DNA of 64,000 nt from Holophagae bacterium (GTDB lineage Bacteria > Acidobacteriota > Holophagae > Acanthopleuribacterales > Acanthopleuribacteraceae): the NCBI GenBank assembly GCA_030429565.1, contig JAUIFE010000007.1, positions 124,001 through 188,000 on the forward strand, written 5' to 3'. A program made the position numbers and the translations under genes. Positions 17,824 to 27,186 of the stretch are shown here, one piece after another; position 1 is the stretch's first letter, and every line of letters begins with the position of its first letter. The notes under the pieces were generated by a model. That model did not search any database, had not been told where the DNA came from, and saw only the letters and a list, made by a program, of their open reading frames with translations.

Positions 17824-18894
17824 TTAGCCCTCGGAGAGCATGGCGCGCAGATCGATAACGGCGGCATTGGCGCGTGAGATGTAAGAAGCCATAACAAGTG
17901 AGTGGTTTGCGAAAAAGCCAAAGCCGCTTCCGTTCAATACCATGGGGCTCCAAATGGGTTGTTGGGTGGCTTCAAGCTCAAGAATGATTTGTTGCAGTAG
18001 GATTTTGGCGTTTTTATCTTCCAGCACATCCGCGAAATCAACCTCGACGGCACGTAAGAACTGGACGAGGGCCCAGGTGGCGCCGCGCGCTTCGTAGAAG
18101 ACGTCGTCCAGCTCAAGCCAAGGTGTTTTGTGGGCACGTTGGCGGCCGGTGGCGGTGGATTGACCCGCGTTGGGATCGCCGGCCAGATCGGTGTTGACGC
18201 GGTTGGGGCCGACACTGGCGCTGAGTCGTTGCGACAGACTGCCGAGTCGCTTCTCGACGATGGCGAGGTAGTCGCGCAGGTTATCGGCACGTGCATAGAA
18301 CTGGGTGTCGGGGTCTTGGTTGCGGGCCAGTTTTTCCATGTAAATACGAACATGGCCGATGGCTTCACGGTACTGCGACTCAGAGGATGGCAAAACCCAT
18401 GAATTATTGTCGTAGTTGAACAAGGGCTCAGCGGCGGCTAGTTCGCGGTTTTCAATCGACTGCGTGCGGGAGCGCGAAAGATCGTTGCGCAGTGAGCGGG
18501 ATAGGTCGCGGGTTTGGACCAGCACGCCGAATTCCCAGTTGGGCATATTGTCAAGGAATACCGACGGTGGCATGCGATCGTTGCTCAAGTAGCCGCCCGG
18601 CTTGTCGAGCAAGGTTTCGGCAACCTGAACCAAGGTGGCGGCGGTGACTGTGCCGGTGACGATTTGGCCACCCTGGTGGTACTTCATCAGGACCTTGCTG
18701 CTGCGCACGTCAAAGGCGGCGGGTTCGCGACTCCAGTACCAACCGAGGCCACCGAAGCCGAGCATTAACAGCAACAGAAGGGCGGCGGCGAGCTTGGCGC
18801 CTTTAGCGCCGCGCGGGAAAGCGCGAAATAGCTTGCCCAAGCCGGCGCCTAAAGCCGAACCGACTTTTTTAAACATCAACCATACTTTATTCAT
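17824..18894 (-). CDS. DUF2333 family membrane-anchored protein
   Basis: 356 residues. A basic cytoplasmic N-terminus (KKVGSALGAGLGKLFRAFPRGAKGAK) is followed by one membrane helix (about 34-53) and a helical periplasmic domain. The latter resembles the DUF2333 family, with a PPSVFLDNMPNWEFGVLVQTRDLSRSLRND block and the SRTQSIENRELAAAEPLFNYDN segment. The function of this family is unknown. The start at 18894 is chosen because AAGGAG lies nine bases upstream and the longer frame to 19080 adds an unlikely sequence. The gene is monocistronic and has its own strong terminator. Confidence 0.75.
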   Translation of the reverse strand: MNKVWLMFKKVGSALGAGLGKLFRAFPRGAKGAKLAAALLLLLMLGFGGLGWYWSREPAAFDVRSSKVLMKYHQGGQIVTGTVTAATLVQVAETLLDKPGGYLSNDRMPPSVFLDNMPNWEFGVLVQTRDLSRSLRNDLSRSRTQSIENRELAAAEPLFNYDNNSWVLPSSESQYREAIGHVRIYMEKLARNQDPDTQFYARADNLRDYLAIVEKRLGSLSQRLSASVGPNRVNTDLAGDPNAGQSTATGRQRAHKTPWLELDDVFYEARGATWALVQFLRAVEVDFADVLEDKNAKILLQQIILELEATQQPIWSPMVLNGSGFGFFANHSLVMASYISRANAAVIDLRAMLSEG

Positions 18895-19417
18895 GAGGCA
18901 AAGCTCCTTAGATAATAGCAAAACACGAATGGTGGGTTGTCGGCGGAGGTCGCGGGTATAGGCGCGAAGAAGGGAATAAACGGGTCGTCGGGGTTGCCGA
19001 TGGAGGGCGGCGCGAAAGCGGTGAGCAGTGAACGCAGGACGGTATAAAACCATCCAAGCAAACTCCGGGCTTTCATTCAAGCGTTAACGCCGATGTGCGG
19101 GCGGGAAAGCGTTGCTTGTCGTCAAAAGGTTCGCGGGCAGAAGGTTACGTCAAGCAGGGCGTCGCCGACAGTGGCTTGTGCTGTCTGTGCGCCCTGGGTA
19201 ACCTCCTGCGCGAAAGGCGCCGCCGCTTTCAACATTTGCCTTTGGTTTTGTGCAATAATGCTTGATTCTGTCGGGCCGAGGCCGTCGAGATGCGGCGATT
19301 TGCCGTCATTTACGCGTTCAAATATTTTGTTTTAGAGCGCTTATCTTTTTATGGGATAGCAGGCCTCGCGATCACATCCGACCAGAAGAGGGACATCGTT
19401 TTTTCGGGAGATCGACC
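18895..19417. other. Divergent intergenic region upstream of thrS
   Basis: About 520 bases. No T-box-like or other recognised leader was seen. The long N-terminal extension open in front of thrS from 19262 is judged untranslated leader, because the GGGAG ribosome binding site sits at 19406-19410. Promoters of both flanking genes are expected here. Confidence 0.45.
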
Positions 19418-21247
19418 ATGTTAAAAGAAATGGATGAAAATAGTTTTCTCTACAAAATGCGACACTCACTGTCGCACGTTCTGGCACAAGCGGTTCAAGA
19501 ATACCGCCCCGGAACCAAACTCGGTTTCGGCCCGCCGATTCACAACGGCTTTTACTATGACTTTTTGCTGCCGGAACCGATCACACCCGACGATCTTCCC
19601 CAGATTGAAAAAATCATGCGACGCATCATCAAGGCCAAGCAGGAATTTGAATGCGAAGAATTGCCCGCGACCGAGGCCTTGACCCGCATTGCCGGCGAAA
19701 TGAAAGAGCCGCACAAACTCGAGTACGCCCAAGAGTTGATTGAAAAACACAAGCTGGAAACCCTGACTTTTTACCGCAACGGTGCCTTCTTGGATATGTG
19801 CGAAGGGCCCCACGTCGAGAACACCGGCAAGTTGCCACAAGATGGTTTTAGTCTCGACAGCATTGCTTCCGCTTACTGGCGCGGCGACGAAAAAAATGTT
19901 CAGTTAACGCGCATTTACGCCTTGGCTTTTACCAACCGCAAAGAGCTCAAGGCCTACAAGCTTAAAAAAGAAGAGGCACTTAAGAACGATCACCGCAAAT
20001 TGGGGCTCGAATTCGACCTGTTCCACATTGACGAGGAAGTCGGCAAAGGCTTGCCTTTGTGGTTGCCCAACGGGACCGTGTTGCGCGAAGAGTTGGAAAA
20101 GTTGGCCGCCGAGTTGGAATTCAAAGACGGTTACAAAAAAGTGGCGACACCGCATATCACCAAAGAAACGCTGTACTACACCTCGGGTCACCTTCCTTAT
20201 TATGAAGAAGGCATGTACCCACCGATGGTGTTGGAAGAATCACGCCTGAATGAAGACGGCGAAGAGGAAATGCACCAAGAACGCTATTTCCTGAAACCGA
20301 TGAACTGCCCGCACCACCACAAAATCTTTGGTTCACGGCCGCGTTCTTATCGCGAGCTGCCGCTGCGTTTCACCGAGTATGGGACGGTTTACCGTTTTGA
20401 GCGTTCCGGCGCCCTGCAGGGGTTGACCCGCGTGCGTGGCATGACCATGAACGACGCCCATATTTACTGCACCCGCGAACAGATTAAAGAAGAATTCATT
20501 CGTGTTATGGAGCTGCACCGCAAGCTGTACGACATCTTTGGTTTCAAAGACTACTACTTCCGTCTGAGCATGCGCGACAAGGACAACACCAAAGGTAAGT
20601 ACGTCGAAAACGATGAAGCCTGGGACTACTCCGAGCGTTTGATCAAGGAAGCCATGGACGAATTCGGCGCGCCCTATCGCATTGAAGAAGGCGAAGCCGC
20701 ATTCTATGGACCCAAGGTTGACATCCAGTTTCAGACCGTGGCTGATCGCGAGTTTACCGTGTCTACCAACCAGCTTGACTTTGCCGTGCCGCCGCGTTTT
20801 AACCTCAAATACATCGGCCCCGACAACCAAGAACATACACCCTTCTGTATTCACCGCGCGCCGCTCGGCACCCACGAGCGTTTTATCGCCTTCCTGATCG
20901 AGCACTACGGTGGGGCTTTCCCGACCTGGCTGGCACCTGTTCAGGTAAAAGTGATCCCGATCAGCGAGAAATTCGCGGAATGGGCCGAAAAGGTAGAAGC
21001 GGCGTTGTTGGAAGACATGGTTCGTGTCGAAATCGACAACTCGCACGAGACATTCAACAAAAAGGTTCGCACCAACACCGTGCGCCGCATCCCCATCTTG
21101 CTGATTATCGGTGAACGGGAAATGCTCGAGCAGACGGTGACGGTACGTCGCTACAAGGTCAAGCAACAGAAAACCCTGTCGTTTGATGAGTTCCGCTCCC
21201 TGTTGGCGAATGAGATTAAAGAACGTCGCCACGTACTTGAATGGTAA
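19418..21247 (+). CDS. thrS: Threonyl-tRNA synthetase lacking the N-terminal TGS domain
   Basis: 609 residues. The protein opens directly with the N2 editing domain: HxxxH at residues 16-20 (HSLSH) and Cys128/His132 in DMCEGPHV, the usual editing-site residues. The catalytic core carries the zinc ligand Cys297 (KPMNCPHH), motif 2 (FERSGALQGLTRVRGMTMNDAH) and motif 3 (HRAPLGTHERFIAFLIEHYGGAFP). The anticodon-binding domain (VQVKVIPISEKF to the end) is intact. Most bacterial ThrRS proteins are about 640 residues because of an additional N1/TGS domain, which is absent here. The ATG is preceded by GGGAG at seven bases. The Sua5-type gene follows 34 bases downstream. Confidence 0.95.
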   Translation: MLKEMDENSFLYKMRHSLSHVLAQAVQEYRPGTKLGFGPPIHNGFYYDFLLPEPITPDDLPQIEKIMRRIIKAKQEFECEELPATEALTRIAGEMKEPHKLEYAQELIEKHKLETLTFYRNGAFLDMCEGPHVENTGKLPQDGFSLDSIASAYWRGDEKNVQLTRIYALAFTNRKELKAYKLKKEEALKNDHRKLGLEFDLFHIDEEVGKGLPLWLPNGTVLREELEKLAAELEFKDGYKKVATPHITKETLYYTSGHLPYYEEGMYPPMVLEESRLNEDGEEEMHQERYFLKPMNCPHHHKIFGSRPRSYRELPLRFTEYGTVYRFERSGALQGLTRVRGMTMNDAHIYCTREQIKEEFIRVMELHRKLYDIFGFKDYYFRLSMRDKDNTKGKYVENDEAWDYSERLIKEAMDEFGAPYRIEEGEAAFYGPKVDIQFQTVADREFTVSTNQLDFAVPPRFNLKYIGPDNQEHTPFCIHRAPLGTHERFIAFLIEHYGGAFPTWLAPVQVKVIPISEKFAEWAEKVEAALLEDMVRVEIDNSHETFNKKVRTNTVRRIPILLIIGEREMLEQTVTVRRYKVKQQKTLSFDEFRSLLANEIKERRHVLEW

Positions 21248-21281
21248 GACGGCGCCTCGCGTCGCCTAAGGCAAGGTCACC

Positions 21282-22379
21282 ATGGTTTTTGAAACCCGCT
21301 TGCGCACTGTAGCCCAGCCGAGCCTCGACGATCCGGCGATCGCCGAGGCGGCCGCGCTTTTACAAGCGGGCGCCACCGTGGCCTTTCCGACCGAAACCGT
21401 GTACGGGCTCGGTGCCGATTGCACCAAAGCCGACGCCGTCGCCCGCATCTACACCGCCAAGAATCGGCCGCACGACAATCCTGTGATTGTCCATGTGGCC
21501 GAACGTGAACAAATTGATGCGTTCTGTGAAGCCTATGACGAACGCGTCGCTTTGTTGGCGGAGGCCTTTTGGCCCGGTCCCTTGACCCTTATCTTGAAAG
21601 CCAAACCCTATTTACACGATACCGTTTGCCGTGGTCTCGACACGGTCGGTATTCGCGTGCCCGCCCACCCGGTGGCGTTTGCACTGCTTAAGAAGTCCGG
21701 GTTAGGATTGGCTGCACCCAGCGCGAATATCTCCGGCAAACCCAGTCCCACCAAAGCAAAACACGTGTGGAACGATTTACAGGGCCGAATTCCCCTGATT
21801 CTGGACGGGGGTCCTTGTCGTGTAGGCATTGAATCGACGGTGTTGGATTTATCGCAGCCGCGTGCGGCCGTGCTGCGGCCGGGGTGGATTACCGGCCGTC
21901 AGCTCGACGAAGTGCTCGGTGCACCGGTCACGCGCGAGGGCGATGTCGCCGCCGCCCATCGCTCGCCCGGCACGCGGTACCGCCACTACAGTCCCGACGC
22001 CCCCCTGTATGTTTTACAGCCGCAGGTGGGGGACGATGCCTTTGTCGAGTTACAGGCGCTCATTCTCCAGCAGCCCGCCGCGCGTTTGGGTTACATCGGC
22101 ATGCGCCGCGAGGTGGTGACCGATCAGGCGACCGCGTTGTTTTACGGTTGCGAGGAAATCGACCGCTTTATTCACGACCTCTACATGAATTTGCGCCAAA
22201 TGGACGAAGAGGGCGTGACCCACATTATCGTTGACGGCTGTGGCGAGGAAGGTCACGGCCGCTCGTTGATGGATCGTCTGCGTCGTGCCGCCACCGTCGT
22301 CCTGGTGTCTGACCGCGACACCCACGCTTTTTGTCTCAAGCTATCCACAGAATGGGCGATTGGTAATAGTAATACCTAA
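21282..22379 (+). CDS. Sua5/YwlC-type threonylcarbamoyl-AMP synthase
   Basis: 365 residues, matching the long Sua5 form. An N-terminal YrdC/Sua5 catalytic domain (FPTETVYGLGADC, KNRPHDNPVIVHV, WPGPLTLIL, PSANISGKPSPT) is joined through the SPGTRYRHYSPDAPLY linker to a C-terminal Rossmann-like Sua5 domain. It uses threonine, bicarbonate and ATP to make threonylcarbamoyl-AMP for the t6A modification of ANN-decoding tRNAs. It is likely co-transcribed with thrS; the shared substrate threonine fits. AAGGT precedes the ATG. Confidence 0.94.
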   Translation: MVFETRLRTVAQPSLDDPAIAEAAALLQAGATVAFPTETVYGLGADCTKADAVARIYTAKNRPHDNPVIVHVAEREQIDAFCEAYDERVALLAEAFWPGPLTLILKAKPYLHDTVCRGLDTVGIRVPAHPVAFALLKKSGLGLAAPSANISGKPSPTKAKHVWNDLQGRIPLILDGGPCRVGIESTVLDLSQPRAAVLRPGWITGRQLDEVLGAPVTREGDVAAAHRSPGTRYRHYSPDAPLYVLQPQVGDDAFVELQALILQQPAARLGYIGMRREVVTDQATALFYGCEEIDRFIHDLYMNLRQMDEEGVTHIIVDGCGEEGHGRSLMDRLRRAATVVLVSDRDTHAFCLKLSTEWAIGNSNT

Positions 22380-22725
22380 ACCCCTGCCGGCAACGCTTGT
22401 TACCTAAAGTGGGTGAATCGGGTGGATGCAATCAAACAAGATGTTGGTGTGGTTTGTGTTGGAAAAAGCACGCCAGGGCCGCGTTCTGCGTGTCCTCCGC
22501 AAGTACGCCGTGCATTTTACGGTACGTTGCAGCCCAACAGGTTGGGTGATTGCGCCGCCAAGAATCATTCAGTTTCGGTGGTGGCTTGGCCGACCAGATT
22601 AATTGACCCGCCGCCTTTGGGAACGGACGCCGTGACGGCCACCCTTAGCGCGCCACTTTGAACCGATTGCCCGGCGAGCGCCATGCCCGAATGGGTGTTG
22701 CCGCCGCTCAAATGAGCTGACCCGC
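22380..22725. other. Intergenic region, nothing recognised
   Basis: 346 bases between two plus-strand genes. An 82-codon frame at 22413-22661 has no ribosome binding site or family likeness. No terminator hairpin with a T-run was found. Confidence 0.45.
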
Positions 22726-23916
22726 ATGAAAATCCTGATTGCCGAGGACGACCGCACGACCCTAAAAATGTTGACCCACCATCTTGAGCGCTGGGGTCAT
22801 GTTGTATTGACAGCTAGCGACGGTGAGCAAGCATGGGCCATGTTGAACCAGCATCAGGATGTGTTCCTGCTGATTACCGACTGGATGATGCCGCGGATGA
22901 ACGGTTTGCAGCTTTCGCGCTTGGTGCGCAGCCTCAAACGTGAGCGGCACATTCACATTATTATGTTGTCGGCTAAGGAAGAGAAAAGCGATTTGCTGGA
23001 GGGGATGGAGTCGGGGGCGGACGCCTTTATTCACAAGCCTTTGAATTTGATGGAATTCAAGGCTCAGTTGCGGGTTGCCGAACGCATTACCCGACTCGAG
23101 GCCAAACTCTCCGAGAAGTTTAAAGACCTACAAAAGGCCCATCATGAAATTCAGCGCGATTTAGAAGCCGCCGGTAAAATTCAACGCTCGTTGTTGCCCG
23201 AACGCACGCCTAATATTCGCGGCATTCAGCCCGCCTGGGCCTTTCAGTCCTGCGAAGCCGTTGCCGGCGACATGCTCAACATTTTTTATCTCGATGAGCA
23301 TCGCATGGGCATGTACATTCTCGACGTCTCGGGTCATGGCGTTCAGGCAGCGCTCTTGTCGGTTTCGATCAGTCGCGTGTTGACGCCGTTTGTGCAATAC
23401 GGCGGTATCCTCAAACGGCGTCTCAACCATCCGCCTTACTACGAAATTCCCGACGTGGTCGACGTGGCGCAAACGCTGAACCGGCGTTTTCCCGTCATGG
23501 AACAAACCGGTCAATTCTTCACCTTTCTCTACGGTATTCTTGATCTGGCCGAGGGACGGTTTCGTTTTGTGCGTGCCGGCCATCCCGGTCCGGTTTTTGT
23601 TAGCGGCAATCAGATCAAAACCTTTGAAGAGGGCGGCGGTCCGCCAATTGGTATTTTCGACCAGCCCAGTTACGAGGCCGAGGAAATCAACATGGCGCCT
23701 GGCGATTTTCTGATCGCGTACACCGATGGTTTGGTGGAAACCGCCAACGAACAGGGCGCTGTGTTCGGCGACAGCAAGTTGTTACAACTATTGCGCTACT
23801 GCGCCTATCCCGGTGCCAAAGCGGCGATTGAAGATATCCTTAACCACGTCAAGCGCTTTGCCGGTAAGAAACCCTTTGATGACGATATGAGTATGGTCGG
23901 TTTTACCCTTGATTAG
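22726..23916 (+). CDS. Response regulator with PP2C/SpoIIE-type phosphatase output
   Basis: 396 residues. An N-terminal receiver domain (about 1-120) has the acidic pair EDD at 7-9, the phospho-acceptor Asp52 in LLITDWMMP and the conserved Lys in FIHKPLNL. A coiled linker (RLEAKLSEKFKDLQKAHHEIQRDLEAA) leads to a PP2C-like RsbU/SpoIIE domain (about 150-395). That domain has metal-binding aspartates in AVAGDML, LDVSGHGVQAALLS, YTDGLVE and DDDMSMV. Such proteins dephosphorylate anti-anti-sigma factors in partner-switching pathways. No STAS or RsbW gene is adjacent, so the partner is unknown. It is convergent with the next gene, with a 7-base gap. Confidence 0.92.
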   Translation: MKILIAEDDRTTLKMLTHHLERWGHVVLTASDGEQAWAMLNQHQDVFLLITDWMMPRMNGLQLSRLVRSLKRERHIHIIMLSAKEEKSDLLEGMESGADAFIHKPLNLMEFKAQLRVAERITRLEAKLSEKFKDLQKAHHEIQRDLEAAGKIQRSLLPERTPNIRGIQPAWAFQSCEAVAGDMLNIFYLDEHRMGMYILDVSGHGVQAALLSVSISRVLTPFVQYGGILKRRLNHPPYYEIPDVVDVAQTLNRRFPVMEQTGQFFTFLYGILDLAEGRFRFVRAGHPGPVFVSGNQIKTFEEGGGPPIGIFDQPSYEAEEINMAPGDFLIAYTDGLVETANEQGAVFGDSKLLQLLRYCAYPGAKAAIEDILNHVKRFAGKKPFDDDMSMVGFTLD

Positions 23917-23923
23917 GGGCGTT

Positions 23924-24871
23924 TCAGACTGCGACTCGTTGTGAAAGTTGGAACAATTGCACTGCATAGTTTTCGATCTCGGCTGCCATGACCAGCTTCT
24001 TGCGCCATTTCGCCGGAATGGCTTCGTTGCCGTAATAAGCACCCGCCAACTGACCGTAAATCGCTGCGGTTGTGTCCGCGTCTTCACCCAAATTGGCCGC
24101 CGCCAAACAGCCTGATGCAAACGAATCGCTGTGGTAAAACGCCCATAAGGCGGCCTCCAGTGACGCGACCACATAGCCGGTGCCACGAATGTCGGGCGGG
24201 TTTTTGCGTTTGTAGCTGCCTAGGGCGATGGTTTCGATCTTGGGTGACAAGGGTTCCTGTTGCCAAACACCGGGGATCGGTTCGTACATTGGCGATAACA
24301 GTTTTTCACGCGCTTCGCCGGCCAGCGCACCCAACAGTAACCCGGCAAAGTAACGGCAGGCATCGACCGATTCGGCTGCACCATGGGTTGTCCGACTGGA
24401 GTCGGCCGCCGCCGGCAGCGCTTCGCGCGGTGCATTGAAAAAAAACATCGGTACCGGAGCCAGCCGCATCAGGGAGCCGTTGCCGGCCGTATTGGGACTG
24501 GTGGAGCCGGCAAAAGCGTCACCGGTACGTTCGTATGCGTGCAGTGCGGCACGAATCGTGTTGCCAATGTCGAAGCAAACCCCGGTGCTGCTCAAATAAC
24601 CATCGCGGTACCAGCGTAGGTAACGGGTGAGCTGATCGACCGGGTCCAGGGCGCGCCGCTCAATCAGGCTCTCGGCAAGACAAAGCGCCATCGAGGTGTC
24701 ATCGGTCCACGCACCCGCTTGCAGTTGAAAAACACCGCCGCCGACCATATCACGCACGGGGATAAAGGTGCCTGGCGATTTGAATTCAACCGTGGTGCCT
24801 ACCGCGTCCCCACATGCCAGCCCCATCAACGCACCCACGAAGCGATTTCTCTGATCCTCGCTGTTAACCAT
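23924..24871 (-). CDS. ADP-ribosylglycohydrolase (DraG/ARH family)
   Basis: 315 residues with the ARH-family metal-binding motifs: GLACGDAVG, WTDDTSMALCLAESL, NTAGNGSLMRLAPVP and the C-terminal ANLGEDADTTAAIYGQLAGAYYG. It is expected to remove ADP-ribose from a protein or small molecule in the cytoplasm. The start at 24871 is chosen because GGGGAG lies eight bases upstream; the ATG seven codons further up has none. It is unlinked to nitrogen-fixation genes, so a DraG role on nitrogenase reductase is not implied. Confidence 0.92.
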   Translation of the reverse strand: MVNSEDQRNRFVGALMGLACGDAVGTTVEFKSPGTFIPVRDMVGGGVFQLQAGAWTDDTSMALCLAESLIERRALDPVDQLTRYLRWYRDGYLSSTGVCFDIGNTIRAALHAYERTGDAFAGSTSPNTAGNGSLMRLAPVPMFFFNAPREALPAAADSSRTTHGAAESVDACRYFAGLLLGALAGEAREKLLSPMYEPIPGVWQQEPLSPKIETIALGSYKRKNPPDIRGTGYVVASLEAALWAFYHSDSFASGCLAAANLGEDADTTAAIYGQLAGAYYGNEAIPAKWRKKLVMAAEIENYAVQLFQLSQRVAV

Positions 24872-25260
24872 GTCCTTTTCTCCCCATCCCAAATCTGAAC
24901 CAGCCTCTCAATCAATGGGCCGCAAGGCCGTGGCGGCACGGTGAATCGTCTCAGTGCAAGGCGGAAGCTGTTTATGCAACAACCGGCGTGAATCAGTTCT
25001 CGAATAGGCCTGGCGCGCCAAATCGCGTTTGACACATACGTGCAGATCGTAGGTCAACCATGCAGGTCGGGCGACGGGACCTAATGCCACGTTTTCGCGG
25101 CTCCCTGAGGCACTTGTTTTCCTTGGCATACACCTCGTTCAACCTGGTGAGGTGGAACTCAGAGCATCCGTCGGCGAGGTGCCGGCGACAGGAGGCCGGC
25201 GCGGTAGAGGCGCACCGTGAAATATGTCCAACCTATCGGTTAACGCTGCGTAAAAGATAA
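24872..25260. other. Intergenic region, nothing recognised
   Basis: About 390 bases between two minus-strand genes. The short overlapping frames here have no support. It should hold the promoter of the ADP-ribosylglycohydrolase gene. Confidence 0.4.
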
Positions 25261-26205
25261 CTATTCGCGTTTTGCTTGTAAATGTTGCAGATTCCGCTGG
25301 ATACCGGCTTTTTTGGTGCGTTTGATCGGTGATTTTCGAAAAAGTTCACTGAAAGCCGGCTGATCCATCGTTGCTAAAGCGGATTCACTTAGTTCGGCGT
25401 AAGCCGGACGCGGCAGGAACGGTTCCTGCTCGGTGCCCTCCGAAAACTTGCTAGGCCACGGGCACACTTCTTGGCAAATATCGCAACCAAACAACCAATC
25501 GGCAAAATCGGGGGCGTCCTCAAACGGGCCGCGATGTTCGATGGTCAAGTAACTGATACATTTACGCGAATCGACCACGCCGTCGGCGACGATGGCGTCG
25601 GTGGGACAGGCGTCGATGCAGGCTCGGCATGAGCCGCAAAAGTCGCGGTGTGGTTCCCCGTAGGGCACCTTGAGCGTGGTGACCATCGCGGCGAGGAAAA
25701 GATAGCTACCGCGCCGCCGGCTGATTAAGTTGCCGTTTTTGCCGATCCAACCCAAGCCGCTTTCTTGGGCCCAGTAGCGCTCGAGGACCGGCCCGGTGTC
25801 CACATAATGACGTGTGGCTGAGTCGGGGAAGCGTCCCTCCAGCCAAGCCGTGCACTGGCGCAAGCGTTTGAGGATGACGTCGTGATAATCGTCCCCGCAA
25901 GCGTAACGCGCGAGTTTCTTGCCTGCCAGCGTTACGGGTTCGGCGTGATAAGGCGTTGTTAGGACAATGATCGACTGTGCTTCGGGTACCACCAAACGCG
26001 GATCCAGTCGTTTCTCCAAACCGCGCGCGTACCAGTGCATATCGGCGTGGTAGCCGTTGGCAACCCAATCGACTACTGCTTGGGCCTTTTTAACCGGCTG
26101 GACCGGGGCCGCACCGACATCGGCAAAACCCAATTCGATCGCCATCGCCTGAAAAGCGGCCCATTCGTCGGCGTTGACCCGCTGTGTGTTGTGTGTTTCC
26201 GTCAT
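25261..26205 (-). CDS. queG: Epoxyqueuosine reductase
   Basis: 314 residues. Reduces epoxyqueuosine to queuosine in tRNA, using cobalamin and two 4Fe-4S clusters. It has the SIIVLTTPYH core of the cobalamin-binding part, the DTGPVLERYWAQESGLGWIGKN block, and the ferredoxin-like clusters CGSCRACIDACP and CDICQEVCPW. It is on the short side of the family and lacks the C-terminal HEAT extension found in some QueG. It lies 24 bases upstream of the EamA transporter gene's 3' end with no overlap; both are on the minus strand. Confidence 0.93.
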   Translation of the reverse strand: MTETHNTQRVNADEWAAFQAMAIELGFADVGAAPVQPVKKAQAVVDWVANGYHADMHWYARGLEKRLDPRLVVPEAQSIIVLTTPYHAEPVTLAGKKLARYACGDDYHDVILKRLRQCTAWLEGRFPDSATRHYVDTGPVLERYWAQESGLGWIGKNGNLISRRRGSYLFLAAMVTTLKVPYGEPHRDFCGSCRACIDACPTDAIVADGVVDSRKCISYLTIEHRGPFEDAPDFADWLFGCDICQEVCPWPSKFSEGTEQEPFLPRPAYAELSESALATMDQPAFSELFRKSPIKRTKKAGIQRNLQHLQAKRE

Positions 26206-26229
26206 GCTACGACCTCGTGCACGTCCATT

Positions 26230-27138
26230 CTAACCGGGATCGGCCGAGGCCGGCGTGCTGCGTTCGGCTGTCTGAGTCTGCCACTTGCGGTGCAGCGCTA
26301 AACCCAAATCAATGATCAGAATGCTGCTAATCAAAACGGCCGCAATGAGTTCCGCCGTGGATAAGCTATCGCCGAGAAGGCGACCGCCGAGCATACCGTA
26401 AACCACTTCGAGTGAAAGTAATAAACCGACCGTCGGTGCCGCCAAGACCTGCATGCCCGCGTTGTAAAGCGCGTAGGCGAGGCCGGTACACAAAAAACCA
26501 AGGCCGAAGGCATAGGCCCAGGCAATCGGTGTTTGTGGCAACCACGGCGTGCTGCAGAACAAAAGCGTTACCGGAATAGCGCCCACCATTTCCAGGGTCG
26601 TGATGAGTAGCGGTGGTTCTTTTTGGACCCAAACGCGGTTGCACAACACCAGCGCAGCGAACAGGATATAGGAGAAAACCATCCATGCCAGACCGAGCCA
26701 GAGGTTGGGGCGATCCCAATTGCCGGCGCCGGCCAACACGGCGAAGCCGATGAGACTCAAGCCCATGGCCCATTTTGTTTTACGCTGTAGGTGTTCCTTG
26801 AGGACAAGCCGCGCGGCGAGGGCGACGATCAACGGTTCGAGACCAATGGTGGCGCTGCCGAGCATCACGCCCAACAGATTGATACCGTGAAAAAAAGCAA
26901 ACCAGTGCACGCCCAGCACCCCACCCATGGCCAACGCGGCCACGGTGGTTCGCCGCGCCGGCAAGCGGCGATCTTTGGCGAACAACAGCCAGTAAAGAAC
27001 CAATACGACCGCGCCAAAGCTGACGCGGTAACTCGCTGCCAGCCAAGCGTCAAAACCGGATGCAACCGCTAAGACACCTGCGATGCCCATAAAAAAAACG
27101 GCAATATGAGCTTTGAGTAAGGCAACGTTAGCAGTCAA
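26230..27138 (-). CDS. EamA/DMT family membrane transporter
   Basis: 302 residues with ten predicted hydrophobic helices in two EamA repeats. The first repeat ends near LEPLIVALAARLVLKE, the second near LLSLEVVYGMLGGRLLGDSLS, which are the family's repeat-end signatures. A drug/metabolite exporter of the inner membrane; the substrate cannot be read from the sequence. Confidence 0.88.
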   Translation of the reverse strand: MTANVALLKAHIAVFFMGIAGVLAVASGFDAWLAASYRVSFGAVVLVLYWLLFAKDRRLPARRTTVAALAMGGVLGVHWFAFFHGINLLGVMLGSATIGLEPLIVALAARLVLKEHLQRKTKWAMGLSLIGFAVLAGAGNWDRPNLWLGLAWMVFSYILFAALVLCNRVWVQKEPPLLITTLEMVGAIPVTLLFCSTPWLPQTPIAWAYAFGLGFLCTGLAYALYNAGMQVLAAPTVGLLLSLEVVYGMLGGRLLGDSLSTAELIAAVLISSILIIDLGLALHRKWQTQTAERSTPASADPG

Positions 27139-27186
27139 TCAGGCCTCAAACAGGTCGGCGACACGGGTGTCGGCCAAGCGGCGACA

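Noticed and set aside
19262..19417. N-terminal extension of 52 codons on ThrRS
   Set aside because: The extension is not a TGS domain and is unlike ThrRS; the GGGAG site before 19418 fits the shorter start.
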